This document shows positions 31,835 to 46,268 of a DNA stretch of 64,000 nucleotides, one piece after another (the first letter of the stretch is position 1; every line of letters starts with the position of its first letter). The position numbers were made by a program, and so were the translations under genes. Source of the DNA: Zychaea mexicana (lineage: Eukaryota; Mucoromycota; Mucoromycetes; Mucorales; Lichtheimiaceae); the NCBI RefSeq assembly GCF_025766255.1, contig NW_026516674.1, forward strand, positions 558,001 through 622,000, in the 5' to 3' direction. Below the pieces are notes generated by a model. It worked only from the letters and a program-made list of their open reading frames with translations, did no database searches and was not told the origin of the DNA.

Positions 31835-33004
31835 AGTCCAAATATCCCGTTGCCTTTTATTCTTTTTTAAACAAAATTTTATTCATAACTAATTTATCAT
31901 GGATGCTATTGTTGCTAAAGAGCGCAGCAGCTATCACGAGTCTAAATAGCTTGTTTGTGAGCGGTGTGGACGCCGAAGCACTGGCGAACTACATGAGGTT
32001 TCCAGGCTGCTTGGTGAACTTCCTCAATTTATCGATATTGAGTTCCACCATATCGTGCTTGATGATAATTTTTTAAAAAACCAAAGTTTGCAGGAGTTTC
32101 ACGCGCTTGCAGAACATATATCTGTATTGAATAGAGAAGCTGCGTAGCCATGGAACAAAAGTAATCATGTAGTAACACTCACTTCATTTAAATTTAGTTT
32201 ATTACATTGATCTTTTCTTTTTTATCAAAAAATAACATTTCACTTCAAGGCAGGAGCTGTGCTCTCCCCGTTTATCTGATACGTTTCGTCAAGCAGACTA
32301 TTACCGAAACTGTATAGTCATTCTATATCGTGGCTGTACCTTCTTGCACAAACCAGTTTGGTACTGTTTTCTCATGTGGTACTATTCTTTAAACAGCCAA
32401 CGGGAAAGATGACCTGAAAAAGTGAATGAAAAGGATGATTTATTATTAAATCAGAATTATTTTGTAAACAAGAATACAAGTACTTCTAGAGGTCTTGTCA
32501 CCTTGCTCCGAGCCGTCATGCCGTGCCGAACATGAAGCACTCTAATGCTTACTGCTCAATATGTCATCAGTGCCTGGAAGAATCTTTGCTAGAACAACTT
32601 TAATTTTAAAAATAATTGCATGACATCCATACTTTCATGATGAGGTACACAAAGCTGGCAAACTGAGTTCTTTCAGCCGGTTACCTGTGGCAGTTACCTT
32701 GTTGATAGAATTGTTCGCGTATTCAAATGCTCGAGTATCATCAAGAAAAGGTAACGAAGAAAATGTACGTTGTTGAAACATAAATAAGTAGTAGTCAAGT
32801 CTGTCGATCTGAAACGGGTGTCTCATGCAACAGCACCGAGTCAACAGATGACATAAACCAATGATGGGATGACTATTGACTAATTTGGAACAACCCCCTT
32901 GCGATTGGGTCAACTTGAGTCAGCTTTTGATATTGAGGGCAAATAGTTCCAAATTAAGCACTGCTGGTACCATTCTTTTTTCCTTCTTTTCTCCACTTGC
33001 GATC
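31835..33004. other. Intergenic between TFC1 and PDX2, with one relic-like frame
   Basis: About 1.2 kb. A 66-codon frame at 31950-32147 (+) without an ATG reads LVCERCGRRSTGELHEV onwards and could be an orphan exon or decayed gene piece. Nothing else is recognised apart from the likely PDX2 promoter. Confidence 0.35.
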
Positions 33005-33787
33005 ATGAGCCCTATTGAAAACAAGACTACTTTGAAGCTTGGTGTTCTTGGTACGTGAAATCTCGGTACAAAGAAGTGTGTCGATTCAGAAGTTTAGTGA
33101 TCCGTCTTGTACGCACTGATCGAGCTTGTTGATCTAACGATGTTCCGGCAACCCCTTTTTTTCCCACAAAATATGACAGCTTTGCAAGGTGCATTCCTGG
33201 AGCATATCCACATGCTCGACAATTTGCCTACAGTCTCTGAGGCCATTCCAGTCCGTAATCTTGAACAACTGCAATCAGTGGATGCACTCATTATTCCCGG
33301 AGGCGAATCGACCTCTATGGCCTTGATTGCTGAACGCTGTGGTCTCCTCGAACCCCTCCGAGAGTTTGTTAAGACAAAGCCAACTTGGGGCACTTGTGCA
33401 GGCATGATCATGTTGGCCAACGAGGCTACGAGTGCAAAGAAGGGAGGACAGCAGTTAATTGGTGGTCTTGCTATCCGTGTCAACCGGAATCAATTCGGTA
33501 CCCAGAAGGAGTCTTTTGATACCAAGTTGCACATGCCTAAATTAGTAGGCGAGACACCTTTCCATGCAATCTTTATTCGTGCACCCATCATTACTGATGT
33601 GCTATCAGACGATGTCAAGGTCGTTGCTCGTTTGGAACAAAAGGTCGGCCAGACCGAAGCTGAAACCATCGTTGCAGTCCGTCAGGGTCATCTCTTTGCC
33701 ACCGCATTCCATCCCGAATTGACCTATGATAACCGACTTCACAGCTACTTTGTAGACATGGCTCTAGAGTGCCATAGCAATAACTAA
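33005..33787 (+). CDS. PDX2: Pyridoxal 5'-phosphate synthase glutaminase subunit (Pdx2/Sno)
   Basis: Class I glutamine amidotransferase subunit that feeds ammonia to Pdx1/Snz for vitamin B6 synthesis. Exons 33005-33050 and 33180-33787 join in phase to 217 residues. The short first exon encodes MSPIENKTTLKLGVL and the junction recreates GVLALQGAFLEH, the invariant PdxT opening. PGGEST follows at about residue 50. The catalytic triad is visible: Cys in TWGTCAGMIML, and His and Glu in TAFHPELT near the C-terminus. Length matches yeast Sno1 and bacterial PdxT. No Pdx1 gene is in the window. A GT-initiated frame inside the intron is not coding. Confidence 0.94.
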
Positions 33788-34554
33788 GTTTAAATCATGA
33801 TTTGTATTAGTTCATACGCATCCATTTACATCCACATTCCCCATCTTATCCTATATTTCTTCTGTACACATTCTCCTAGAAAACATATCATTAGAGCATA
33901 TATACTCCATTCGCTTCAAAGTCAAAGGATTTTCTTTGTATGAGCCGGTAGGCAGTAGCCTTTTTTTTAATGTGTTTCTTTCTCACACACACATTCTCTT
34001 CAATTTTCTTCCTCCACACTAGAAGATTTCAATAAACGGTACATGATTGACACCCATTAATGCACTGTTATGTGTTTTTTGAATGAAAGAGTAGAACGAG
34101 ACAAACAGCGAGACACAGCAAAGGCAAAAGGCTCGCTGTACTATGTGAGAATCTCTGCAGCACCTGGCTTAAATCAACCAGTCGATATTTTAAAAGATCT
34201 GATACTTCGCTAAAATAGAATAGCAATAGCACGATGGTTGGAAGATGGATTGCTAATTCGAATGCTGCTATAATAGGATTTGGCATGACTGTTGGAGGTG
34301 CTCATTTTACTATATTTTTCTCACGACTAAAGCTTCTTTGAGTGGCTAAGATGTCGTATATCTTTGCCGGATGGTATACTCACTGTGGAAATATACCATA
34401 CTATCGAACAAAAATAAGCAACTCAGCGATGCATAGAAGATGGATAAAATACAGATAATGTTTTGATTGACATGTATGTTGTATAAGTATATATTTACAT
34501 CCAGTTATTATGATTCAAGGGGAGGGGAAATCTAAACAATTCTATTTTACGTAT
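33788..34554. other. Convergent intergenic region
   Basis: Lies between the ends of PDX2 (+) and the acyl-CoA ligase (-). A minus-strand frame at 34068-34286 would give a 72-residue hydrophobic peptide, but it has no splice or promoter support. Otherwise nothing is recognised. Confidence 0.35.
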
Positions 34555-36709
34555 TTATAATTTAGCCTTAGCCTGGGCAGCGTCTTCCTTCTTTGCCATC
34601 TCGCGAACCTGTCGGCGCATGATTTTACCGCTGCCATTCTTGGGGACTTGGTCGATGAAACGCACACCACCCCGCAAACGCTTGTAGTTGGTGACATTCT
34701 TGGCCACATAGTCACTAATTTTCTGGACGAAAGCATCATCAGCTTTAACACCAGCTTGAGGAACAACGTAAGCACGGGGTAATTCGGTGGCCTGGGCAGT
34801 GTCGAACACGCCAATGACACAGCAGTCAGCAACTTCAGGCAAGCCCAACAAAAGAGCTTCGAGTTCAGCGGGAGCAACCTGGAAACCCTTGAACTTGATC
34901 AATTCCTTTAAACGGTCGGTAATGAAGAATTCTTGGGCCTTGCTATCAAAACGGCACACATCTCCCGTTCTCATCCAGCCGTCCTCAGCGAAAGTTTCAG
35001 CATTGGCCTTGGGGTTGTTCAAATAGCCCTTCATAATAGAGGGACCTCTGTAGTCGGGGAAAAAACGAGCCATCCATTAGAATCAATGCATTTTTCCCGA
35101 TAAATACCAGCCAGAAGTTACTTTTCTCACCTCATCAAAAGTTCACCTTCTTGATCAGGACCAAGTTCTACATGCACAAATAAATGAATCCGGAATTGAG
35201 TCAAAAGGGTTTATAGCAGAACTTTTCACCGCACAATCTCGATCGCTTACCCTTTCCAGATACGACGTCGACAATCTTGCACTCGTGGTTCGGGCAAAGT
35301 ACACCGATAGAGCCGGCTACACCACCAGTAGACTTTTGAGTGATAACGCCACTGGTCGTTTCGGTCATACCGTAACTATAGCAACCAGTCAGTAAAACAA
35401 GCAACCATGTCTTAACTCCTGTATCTCCCATGACAACTACGTTACCCTTGTTTTAAAAGAGCGGGCATGCGTTGGGCAAGTGCGTCAATGTGTTCCTTGC
35501 CAAGGGGGGCAGCACCGCAGCCCAAAAGACGGACGCTGGACAAGTCGTACTTGGTAACGATAGGATGCTTGGCCAGAGCAACAGCTAGAATAGATGAGTT
35601 CAGACCAGTCAGTACGCGAAGAGGTCTCTTCTATTTGCTTTCCCAATATACATACCAACTGGTGGAACAATGCTAGCAAGCGTAATTTTGTACTTTTCGA
35701 TCAGTTCGCAGAACATCTGGATCTCGAAGCGGGGAATAACCACAACAGGTGTGACAGCATAGAACGCATTGAGGCACAAGACGGTCAAACCAAAGATGTG
35801 GAAGAAGGGCAAGAAGCCCAACACAACGTCGTCAAATTCTTCCTCATTATCTTCCTTCATGCCCATCATGAGAAGAGTTTGTGAGACAAAGTTTTCATGG
35901 GTCAACATGACACCCTTAGCCAAACCAGTGGTGCCACTGGAATAGCAGATGAATGCGACATCTTCCTTGCTGTTGATGCCCTTGAAAGGAGGAAGGATCT
36001 GGCGCTCGCCGAGCAGCGAATACACGGATTTGTAGCCATCGACTTCCTTCTCACCATACAAAAAGATGCGGTCCTTGGGGATGCCTACTTTGGCGCACAC
36101 CTTGGTGAGGACAGGCAGCAGCTCAGGAACAGTAACGAGAGCCTTGGCACCCGAGTTTGAGATCTGGTGGTGGAACTCAGCTATTATGGGGAAGGAGAGA
36201 CAAAAAGCGGGATGGTTAATTGGGGTTCTAAGCGCGGGTTTTTCTGACTTTATTGGTGCACGTCTTACCTTCAGTGTACGCAGGGTTTCTAAAATATCGT
36301 ACCCAATCGCAGTTAGAAAAATTTGGGACCTGATATCAACCACTGTGAAAGATTTTTCCTTCTTGTCTCTTTTTAATGGATGGAGTAGATTGCTAACTTA
36401 CCCAGGAGTGACGGTGACATTGGCACCGAGTAAAGAGAGGTATACTACGATGTGATCGTACTGGTTGGGAGCAAAGGACGCCACGATATCGCCCTTCTTC
36501 AAGCCGACCTTGTCTTGCCATCCGGCAGCCATGCGGCTAGCCAGATTTTTAACTTGGGAGAACGTCAACGAACGGCCGGAAGGACCATCTATCACGACCT
36601 TGCGATCCTGAGGATGTGCGGTATTGTATTCGTTTTCCGAGAGGAGGAACGAGTAGACATCAATGTCGGGTAAAGGGATAGGAGCGTATGAGGACTTGAA
36701 GACAACCAT
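34555..36709 (-). CDS. 4-coumarate-CoA ligase-like acyl-CoA synthetase, peroxisomal
   Basis: ATP-dependent ligase joining a carboxylic acid to CoA through an acyl-AMP intermediate. Seven exons: 36709-36402, 36288-36269, 36180-35656, 35584-35446, 35375-35251, 35167-35131 and 35047-34555, in phase, 548 residues. The second exon has just 20 bases and rebuilds TPGNPAYTEAEF, a conserved 4CL segment. Motifs: [19 protein letters not shown] (P-loop), GYGMTE across the 35446/35375 junction, GWMRTGD, then [15 protein letters not shown], and NGSGKIMRR with the adenylation lysine. The last three residues are AKL, a type 1 peroxisomal targeting signal, so it probably acts on fatty, aryl or jasmonate-like acids in peroxisomes. 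The substrate is unknown. Confidence 0.92.
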
Positions 36710-37791
36710 TATTTGTGAATGAAGGATGGATTGGAAAGGAGAAGGGAAATAGTGACATTTTGTGGGGAAGCCCTCATAACCTTTTTATTAAGTGGAGTGG
36801 GAATATGAGTTACATAATTTTCTTCAGTGTCATTCGCTGTTGCAAGCGGTAGAAACATTTTCCGAAATTGCTTACCTGATCCTCTTTGCCATGTTCATGA
36901 AGCTGCTAACCTTATACTTTGCTTCGTGTCCATATCGCAAAAGGCACGTTACAGTGAGAGGGTAAAGCTGCCCTCTTCCTTCTTAAGAGGTCGCAGCATA
37001 TGCGTGAACTGCACCCTGATGTGCTATATCAGCAATGCTGTTCTTCGTTTACATAGAGAATACGCTCGCTTCAGTTTTTTTCCGTCGTCCGCAAGAACAC
37101 ATTTCCGTTTGATATGAATTTGTAATGCTTTGTGGCGGACTCCACATGTATAATGACTATGACGTATAACTAGCCTAACCTCGTGGGGCTTACGATCTCT
37201 GAGATTTGAATCTCAAGTAAAGTCCTTCAGTATCATCAGAAACTAGATCATCTCGTCCGTGGAGGCAATCTGAAAAACGATCGGGTAATCGCGTTCGAGA
37301 AGCTTGCCCAAGCACTAAACCCAAGCGCCAAAGTCGCGTACTAAGCTTTTTTATTTGCATCCAAATCGGGAAGGAGAGTGAGAGAATAGACTCTTGGGTG
37401 AGAATTGACAACGGCCATCTTCAACCAAGTTCGGATCATCTCCAAAAAAAGCTACACTCCAGAGCGTGCGACTATGGAGTCACACACATCCACGTCCGTT
37501 CCTGAGCTTCCAGATGTTTGCAGCTCCAATCTTGGGAATTCAATTTGTGTAACGGAGTGAATAATCGAAATATGCCAACCGCGTCAAGGGTCGTCGAGAT
37601 CCAAATCAGGCAATATGCGCTGCATCTCGTTCATGCATACCAGACTGGACCGGTATACATCATCTTGATATGTTATCGCGCACCCCCTTTCACATATACG
37701 CTTATATTATTGAACGGCTTTCGATGCCTTCTCTTATCCCTTCCTTCCTTTATTTTTCTCATATCTGCGTATTACAGGATATCCACCGGCC
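36710..37791. other. Divergent promoter region
   Basis: About 1.1 kb between the acyl-CoA ligase (-) and the GDP-mannose transporter (+). No gene is supported. Frames at 36827-37117 (+) and 37190-37411 (-) have no motifs. Confidence 0.4.
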
Positions 37792-39291
37792 ATGGCACAA
37801 TCCACAGAAAAGAAGGATATATGCCTGTTGGCCGTCAACACGTCTGATGACAATGCCAATTCACCCTCTTCACCGCCGCACCCCGCTGTTGTTCCATCAC
37901 GGCACGTTAACTTGCCGCCCTTTGTGCAGGCAAGCTTGCCTATTTTCAGCTATTGTACTGCCAGCATTGTCATGACGGTAACGAACAAGTATGTCGTTAG
38001 CGGCGACTTTAACATGGTGTTTTTGCTCTTGACTGTTCAGGTATAAATTCAGGACTATGGCTCATCGGGGCCCTATGTTTCTTCTACTCTTTCGTATGGC
38101 AAGCATGTATTGATTTCAATGCATATTAGAGTGTTGTCACTGTTGCGTTTTTGCAAGTGTTCAAATTCCTCAATTTGATCAAGTTTCGCGAATTCAATGT
38201 GGATGAGGCCAAGAAATGGTTTCCCATCACGATCTTTTTGGTGGCTATGATTTACACCGGTTCCAAGGCTCTGCAGTTCTTGCCCATCCCTGTGTATACG
38301 ATCTTCAAGAATCTGACCATTATTTTGATTGCATATGGAGAAGTTATCTGGTTTGGTGGAAACGTCACCGGCATGATGATGACCTCGTTTATTTTGATGG
38401 TACGTACATTCGCTCTCTGTTGGCATGAGTTCCATCATCTTGCAAAAAACTAATCACCATAGCTTTGTTTCTTCTTTCCCTCGATATCTTGAAGACGTTC
38501 TCTTCGGTTATTGCAGGTTGGAGTGATGTGTCTGATGCCATTTCATCAATGTCCAACATGTATTATACCCAGAGAACCCCCGGTGTACCTCTTGTAGGCT
38601 ACTTTTGGATGCTTTTCAACTGCTTCTCATCAGCCTCTTTTGTTTTGTACATGCGCAAGCGAATCAAGTTGACGAATTTCAAGGATTTTGATACTGTCTA
38701 TTACAACAACTTGCTTTCCATTCCACTATTGTTGCTGCCTAGTTTGGCTCTTGAAGATTGGTCTGTCAGTAACTTTGAAGTGAATTTGTAAGTGAAGATG
38801 AAAGCATTTGAAAGTCTTTGTCGTGTAGACTCTGTGACTAATTTAGTGTACATTAGCCCCGTGGAACAACGACAAGCGCGCGTTTGGGCAATGGTATTTT
38901 CTGGAGCATCCGCTTTTGGAATGTCTTATGCGTCCGCATGGTGTGTCAGAACCACCTCGTCGACGACATACTCCATGGTCGGCTCACTAAACAAGCTCCC
39001 AATTGCTATCTCTGGAATCGTTTTCTTTGGTGACCCAGCTACATTTGCCAATGTGTCGGCTATTATGATTGGTAGGTCCTTGACATGTTCGAGCTTTTTA
39101 CCCTTTCACCTAAGATCATCGCGAAAGAAAATACTGACATTTCAATGCTCCTTTTTAAAGGCTTCACTGCTGGCCTTGTTTATTCGTATGCCAAGGCTTT
39201 TCCTAGTAAATCGGATCCCAAGGTGTCTTCAGCATCCAGCCAAAGTTATTCAGATGCTACAAAGTATGACGAAAAGAAGGACAGCTTGTAA
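37792..39291 (+). CDS. VRG4: Golgi GDP-mannose transporter Vrg4
   Basis: Nucleotide-sugar antiporter carrying GDP-mannose into the Golgi for mannosylation of proteins and lipids. Exons 37792-38040, 38130-38399, 38495-38787, 38857-39071 and 39161-39291 are in phase, 385 residues. A hydrophilic N-terminus of about 45 residues precedes about ten membrane segments. The two family signatures are present: YYNN (FYNN in yeast) in [14 protein letters not shown], and [12 protein letters not shown] (GALNK in yeast), the GDP-mannose binding motif. The conserved [15 protein letters not shown] in the first membrane pair and [10 protein letters not shown] also fit. The tail is Ser/Lys-rich and cytosolic. 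The acceptor at 38494 was chosen because it keeps phase and yields [13 protein letters not shown]. Confidence 0.94.
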
Positions 39292-39596
39292 TTCTCATCA
39301 TACAATCTAGCTTGGCATTCTCTTTGCATTTTTTTCTTATTGCACGCATCACGCTCTACGGAGGCTGAGATTAATGCTCTTTTAAAAACCAATACATCAT
39401 TATCCTCTCACAAAGAACTTCCAAATCTCCAAAGTAACGTTAGGTGGATAGAAATAGTTGGTATGTATTTTAAACGACGTTGATATATGTGTACTCTCAT
39501 ACGTATCTGGGAAACCGAACAAAGCTGGCAGCTGGGCTATAAAAATTGCCAGAAATGCCAAAAGAGTTCCCTTCCATATTCTACTGATGATGACAA

Positions 39597-41005
<1,409 letters not shown>

Positions 41006-42034
41006 AGTGGAGAGAGAAGAAAGTAAAAGCTACTGCTGCTGTTGTTGTTGCTGCACTGAATCACGAGGAACACAAACGGGCTTTTTGGTGCTTCCCTAAT
41101 TTGCGGCATTTTGTGCCTTGCATTACATGATGGTCACTGCAACAGAAACTCGGAATTTCATGCATAATTGTTATGGTTTGCAATATTCTATTTGATGTCA
41201 AATGCTGCCCATAGTCGAGTCCATACATCATACTTCTGTTAGGCTCATCATACGATTGTTTTTTTGAGTTAACGGCTTCTGTTTTTGCTTAAAGATACAG
41301 ATCGTTATGTAGTGAAGCATAGGTGTAGGTGTGTGCTTGTTTTGAACGTTTGTTGATAAACAAAGTCTGCCCCTCCTGCACAGTATACCTAACTCATAGC
41401 GATGGAAAGTATCTCGTATAATTTTGGCTTTTGCATTGTTACCTCCGCAACAAGGACAAGTACGAAAGTCTGTAATCAGAGTAGAAAAAAGGCAGATTCG
41501 CGTTACCGTTCTTAACAAGCGTTTTTTGCGTGTGTCTTTTTCAATAGAAAAAGGAGTCACATGCTAATGTACGCAGTAAAGACCTTTTTGTTAGAGACTT
41601 TTTAAGATGATGAATATCAAAATTCACACGTTATAAACCACGATTCCATTGATATAGTGTTCATAGTAAGTGGTTTTTCAATTTACACAAAACGTTTTTC
41701 CGTGGCCCTTTATAATGAAATATGAGTATTATTGTAGTGGTATATGAGAGAGATGAAACGTACATGTCACGTTCTGAACGAGTCTTAGACTACAACAAGA
41801 GCTCTACTGTAAGTCTGCTATCATTAGTGACGCATAATAACATATAAATATAAACAGCCGTCAAAAAGAAAGCTTGACACGAAACACCCCTCTGCGAGAA
41901 AACGTTCCTTTCCATGGTTTTATTTTACGAGAGAGGACATATCAGTAACCCGATTATGTTGCAGCACCTAACAAAGTAAAAATATAAATACTGAGAATTT
42001 TAGTGTCGTCTTTTTCTCCAATTTGATAATTCTC
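41006..42034. other. Divergent promoter region of RAB2 and the CoA-transferase
   Basis: About 1 kb. A minus-strand frame at 41228-41560 starts only with GTG and contains CPCCGG; it has no other support. CTG/TTG microsatellite lies just upstream of RAB2 (41035-41055). No gene called. Confidence 0.4.
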
Positions 42035-44017
42035 ATGCTAGCAAACGCAGAACAGACATCCGCTTCCTCTCAAAAGTACGCAGTTCCTGAAGAAGCACGA
42101 CGCTTATTGAAGCTTCTGATCAGAAAAAATCCAGCACTACAAATCCCGGAGAAGTTCGTGGACAGTAACATACATTTTAAAGGTGATGCTCTTCCTGCAT
42201 TACCTGGCGGCCTTAAATCGGGTGCTTTCAGTGCTGCATGCTCTGCAGCATTTGGCGCTGTCGCTGATCAAATCGCACAAGATCGATACGGGTACTTATT
42301 ACAGCAATAAACGACTCGACGTGGAGTATTTTCATTTTAACTCCTTCTTTACGGTGCATACAAATGCTTAAACTATATCTTTAGAGGCGAGGCCAGCAAT
42401 ATCACCATCGATACCGATCACGCAGGATACTTTTTAGCATCTCCTCTACTTTGCAAATACGAAAACGAAGCACCTGATTGGGAAAATACGGATCTACGAA
42501 GCAAGCCCTTATATGCATGTGCCACGGGTATTTATCCCACCAAAGATGGGCGTTGGTTTCAACTACATGGTGACTTGGATTGTATCCCAATGCTCCAAAA
42601 TGTGGGAATTCTCAACAGCCCGGATGATACATCGACTCTTGAAGAAGCACGAGAAATATACTCGCAATGGACAATGCTGCACAATGCTGATGAATTGGAG
42701 GCAATGATGGTGAAATACCGTCACAGCGGCAGTAAATGCTATAAGCCCGAAGAATGGCTTGCAACCGACATGGTACACGACAGCTTTTTCGTATCAAAAC
42801 TATCCTGGCAGCTTCACTGAGTCATATATTTTAAAAGGGAAAAGCATTAGCGGATAAGCCATTGTGCGATGTCCGTCAACTTACACCGCCTGAAAATCCA
42901 ACACCGTATCCTTCCGCTAGCAAAAAGCGAATCTTAGAAGGAATCAAAGTTGTAGAAATGGGTAAAGAGCAAGATTGAAAACCTTAAAAACCATTACTGT
43001 AATACACCTCCACCATGTATACTAAGCGTATTACCAATACATATAGTTCGTATTATTGCCGGTCCCGTAATTGGAAAAACCTTAGCCGAACTTGGTGCCC
43101 AAGTGATCAGAGTCAATCCACCTCACTTGCGCGACCTCACATGGCTGCAGCATACATTAACAGCTGGTTCACACACAGTCTCTCTAGACGCACGACAGCC
43201 TAAACAGAAGGCTCAACTCGAAGAACTAATCGCTCAAGCTGATGTATTTATTGATGGATACCGCCCGGGGTCGCTAGAGCGCCTTGGCTTTGGCAAGCAA
43301 CGTGTGATGGAGCTGGCGGGTCGCAATATTATCTATGTCGATGAGAGCTGTTACGGAGTCGAAGGTGACTGATTATATAAAATAGAACGCAATTCGTAAT
43401 ATTCAATTTTCTTTTTTTGCATAGATAAAAATTAGTATTAACCGAAATTTCGTTACTATCTGTTTTCGGTACTAGGGCCATATTCTGGAAGACCTGGCTG
43501 GCAACAAATTGCAGATGCAGCAAGCGGTGTTTCTGTTGTTCAAGCACAGACCCTGGGCATGGATAATCACGCTTTACTTCCACCTTTACCGATCACTGAC
43601 CTTCTCACTGGCGTACTAGGTGCTACTAGCACCCTTTGTGCTCTTCGCGACCGTGCCAGAAAAGGTGGAAGCTATCGAGTAGTAGCATCGCTAACGGCAT
43701 TGGATATGTTTTTCATATCGGAAGAAGTGGGAATCTATCCGTCTGAGATTGTGCAGAAGGTCGAGCAAACATTCGGTTTTGGAGTCATCCAAGCCTCAGA
43801 CCATGTCCGTACATTAGCTGCAAGAATCACCAAGGCATGGAAACTGAGGCGCCCGGACCACATGGATTTCGAAGGACGATTCTTTGCTGGATTCGATAAC
43901 GGACCGTTTGGTCGCATGAAAATCGTTGCACCAGTTGCTCAACTGGACAAATATCCATCCAAGTGGGATGCCTCACCAAGACCATATGGATATGATCAAC
44001 CCACATTTCTTTATTGA
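42035..44017 (+). CDS. Class III CoA-transferase (CaiB/formyl-CoA transferase family)
   Basis: Transfers CoA between carboxylic acids through the interlocked-dimer CaiB-type mechanism. Exons 42035-42291, 42385-42772, 42838-42961, 43047-43364 and 43476-44017 are in phase, 542 residues. The start at 42035 gives MLANAEQTS. Diagnostic pieces are rebuilt at junctions: EEWLATDM/GKALADKPL, VVEM/VRIIAGPVIGKTLAELGAQVIRV and GVEG/PYSGRPGWQQIADA. Later LPPLPITDLLTGVLGATS is the second CoA-binding segment. The arrangement with an N-terminal half-domain before GIKVVEM is typical of the roughly 500-600-residue fungal proteins of this family. The acyl donor is unknown. It converges with the Atg22-like gene, with 290 bases between them. 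Confidence 0.88.
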
Positions 44018-44305
44018 TAGCTCCTTTGTTTTTCCGGATTACGAGAATAAAAATATCTGCTAGCTACTATAAGTTAGAAGGGAAAAGAGGTGGTATGAAT
44101 GTATAGAATTAGAAGATTCAAGTTAAATTTTTCTTTTGAACAAGAAATGTCTATACTACATAGGTAACTAGAAAAACAATCGTCAAGAAGATGAACAAGT
44201 TACAGTGCAAACACTCACTGTTGTTATTGTTGTTGCGACAACAACAGCATAGCATCAAGGGTGTAAAGTACAAGTGAAAAGTAAGAAACAGAAAAATGAG
44301 GGCAA

Positions 44306-46268
44306 TTAGGAGTACTGGCCAATCTTTTCGTTTATATTTTCAGCACCACTTATTGTAGTGTTTCTTTCATACTCGGCTAACTCCTTCTTGGCTGCATCTA
44401 CATCGATAAAAAGAACAATAATTGTGGCCAATGCAAATAAGCCGAGTACAAAAGGCCAGCCCATCCAAACGCTTGAAGAAGACTCTGAGATAGCACCAAC
44501 AACCACAGGTCCGATCCAGCTAATAAAGAACATAGACATACATCATTTGCTGTAATAAGTACCTTGATCAATTTTTCTTTTTTTAAAACACGAATATATC
44601 TCCAAAGGTAACTTACGAAGAAGCTTTGTTTACAACGCCAAACAAACCGAAAAACAGATTTTCCTTTCCCTTTGGAACTAGTTCCGCTAGCATGGTTTGT
44701 TGCCATGCCCAAATGGGTGCAGTGAACAAGCCGGACCAAGCAGCTAGGGCCCAAAGCTCCCACGTTGTCTAATGAAAATAGGATCTTTAGGATAAACTGA
44801 TCTTTTCAATTCACATAATGCATGGTGAATTAAATGACATAACTACCTTTAAGCCAAAGTTATCCATGCCGATACCAAAGCAGCCCCACAGTGGGACAAC
44901 CGAGGTCAAAACAACAATAATCAAAAGATTCGTTTTAGTCTTGATGTTGAAGGTTTTAGAAAGGCACAGAAACAATACACAGCCGACGATGGATGTGGTG
45001 GACGTAACAAGGCCCAATAGCGTAACCTGCAGCGCAGAAAAGTTGGTCACCTCGGCAGTAATGATCGAAGTCATTTGATTGATAGTCGATACTGCGTCTG
45101 AGAACATAAAGTATGAAAAGATATACATGAAAAGGTATCGTAGTTTTCTTGCTTCCCTATACAGTAATACTGAATGTTAGACAACGGATGACGAGCAGTA
45201 ATGATAATCACTGTTGTTGTTGTTGTTGTAAACTTACTTGACCGCTTGGATGATGGACTTCCATCCAATGGTCCAATGGTTTTCTCCTGGCGGTAAGGGG
45301 GGACCTCGTCTGCCGGATGGCTGAAACATAAAGTAAGGGATCGCGTTGAGAACCCAAAATGCACCACACACAGCTGTACCGATGAAATTATATATTGGTG
45401 CGTCGCCTAGTATGTTTTCCGGATACCAAGGAGTAAACGCTGCACCCGACAGTGCCACTGTAAGGATCAGAAATCCAATATTAGACCAGGTAGTAGAAAT
45501 GGCAGAGACGTGGTTGCGCCAGCGCTCCACCACGGCCTGCGTTTCTTGGAACGACATTTGCGCGCTTGTGCGTGCTTGACGTACAACTGGCAGATTATCA
45601 CTCAATATAGGGAATGCAGCGCCATAAAACACGAGCGTGGTACCATATGATATCAAGCCCACCACATAAATCGCCATCATGGCGTTCCAATGGCTCCCGT
45701 CATCATTAATGAGCGCCACAGGAGCAATCTGTGTTGCACAAGCAATGACGGTTGCTGTCAATAAAATATATCGGTTCCATCGGCCATAGTCCGCCAGACT
45801 GCCGAACGTGGTAAACAGTAAGAACTGGATCGAGAACGAGATTGACTGCACGTAGAGCGTCATGGATGCGACAGGGACAGAGCCGGATGCATTGGCCCAA
45901 GGGACGTTGCATGGTGCCATTGCGTTCTTTACGTCACAGGGGCCTCCTGTTTCCGGATTAAAGCCGCCGCGATAAGCAAGGTATTGGAGGATCGTCGGCA
46001 TATAACTGAATATGGTGTAACCATTGTTCTTTTACCGGGAATATTATACAAAATAAGAGGTTGCATTTTCTGTTAGGATTCAACAAAGAAGAGAGAGAGA
46101 GAAAGCACACAAACTTACTCCATTGTAGTAGAGGTAGTATCCCCAGAGTTCCCTTTTTGTGGTTGGCGGTTGCTCGTTTACTACAGCAGCTTTGGTGGGA
46201 TCTTCATTATCACCTTCTTTTGAATGGACAGCAAAGGGATCAGCAAATAAATGTTCGCGCAATGACAT
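44306..46268 (-). CDS. Atg22-like major facilitator, vacuolar amino-acid effluxer family
   Basis: MFS permease of the Atg22 family, which in yeast exports amino acids from the vacuole after autophagic breakdown. Exons 46268-46119, 46028-45238, 45156-44847, 44768-44617 and 44519-44306 are in phase, 538 residues. The N-terminus is hydrophilic and ends in TTKRELWGYYLYYNGN, the family opening, followed by NGYTIFSYMPTILQYLA. About 12 membrane segments follow, with FGSLADYGRWNRY as the MFS loop motif and LSDNLPVVRQAR. Later segments include FSDAVSTINQMTSIITAEV and WAWQQTMLAELVPKGKENLFFGLFGVVNKASS, strongly Atg22-like. The C-terminal tail is cytosolic. Fungi often hold several paralogues, so no symbol is given. 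Confidence 0.9.

Noticed and set aside
33107..33179. Upstream extension of the PDX2 exon 2 frame
   Set aside because: The intron boundaries recreate the invariant GVLALQGAF junction, so the extra codons are intronic.
41228..41560. 110-codon frame with CPCCGG
   Set aside because: Only a GTG start, no splice context and a low-complexity end; likely promoter DNA.
44228..44246. Perfect 8-base hairpin TGTTGTTG-CGA-CAACAACA between convergent genes
   Set aside because: Probably a by-product of a TTG microsatellite; a bacterial-type terminator has no role here.
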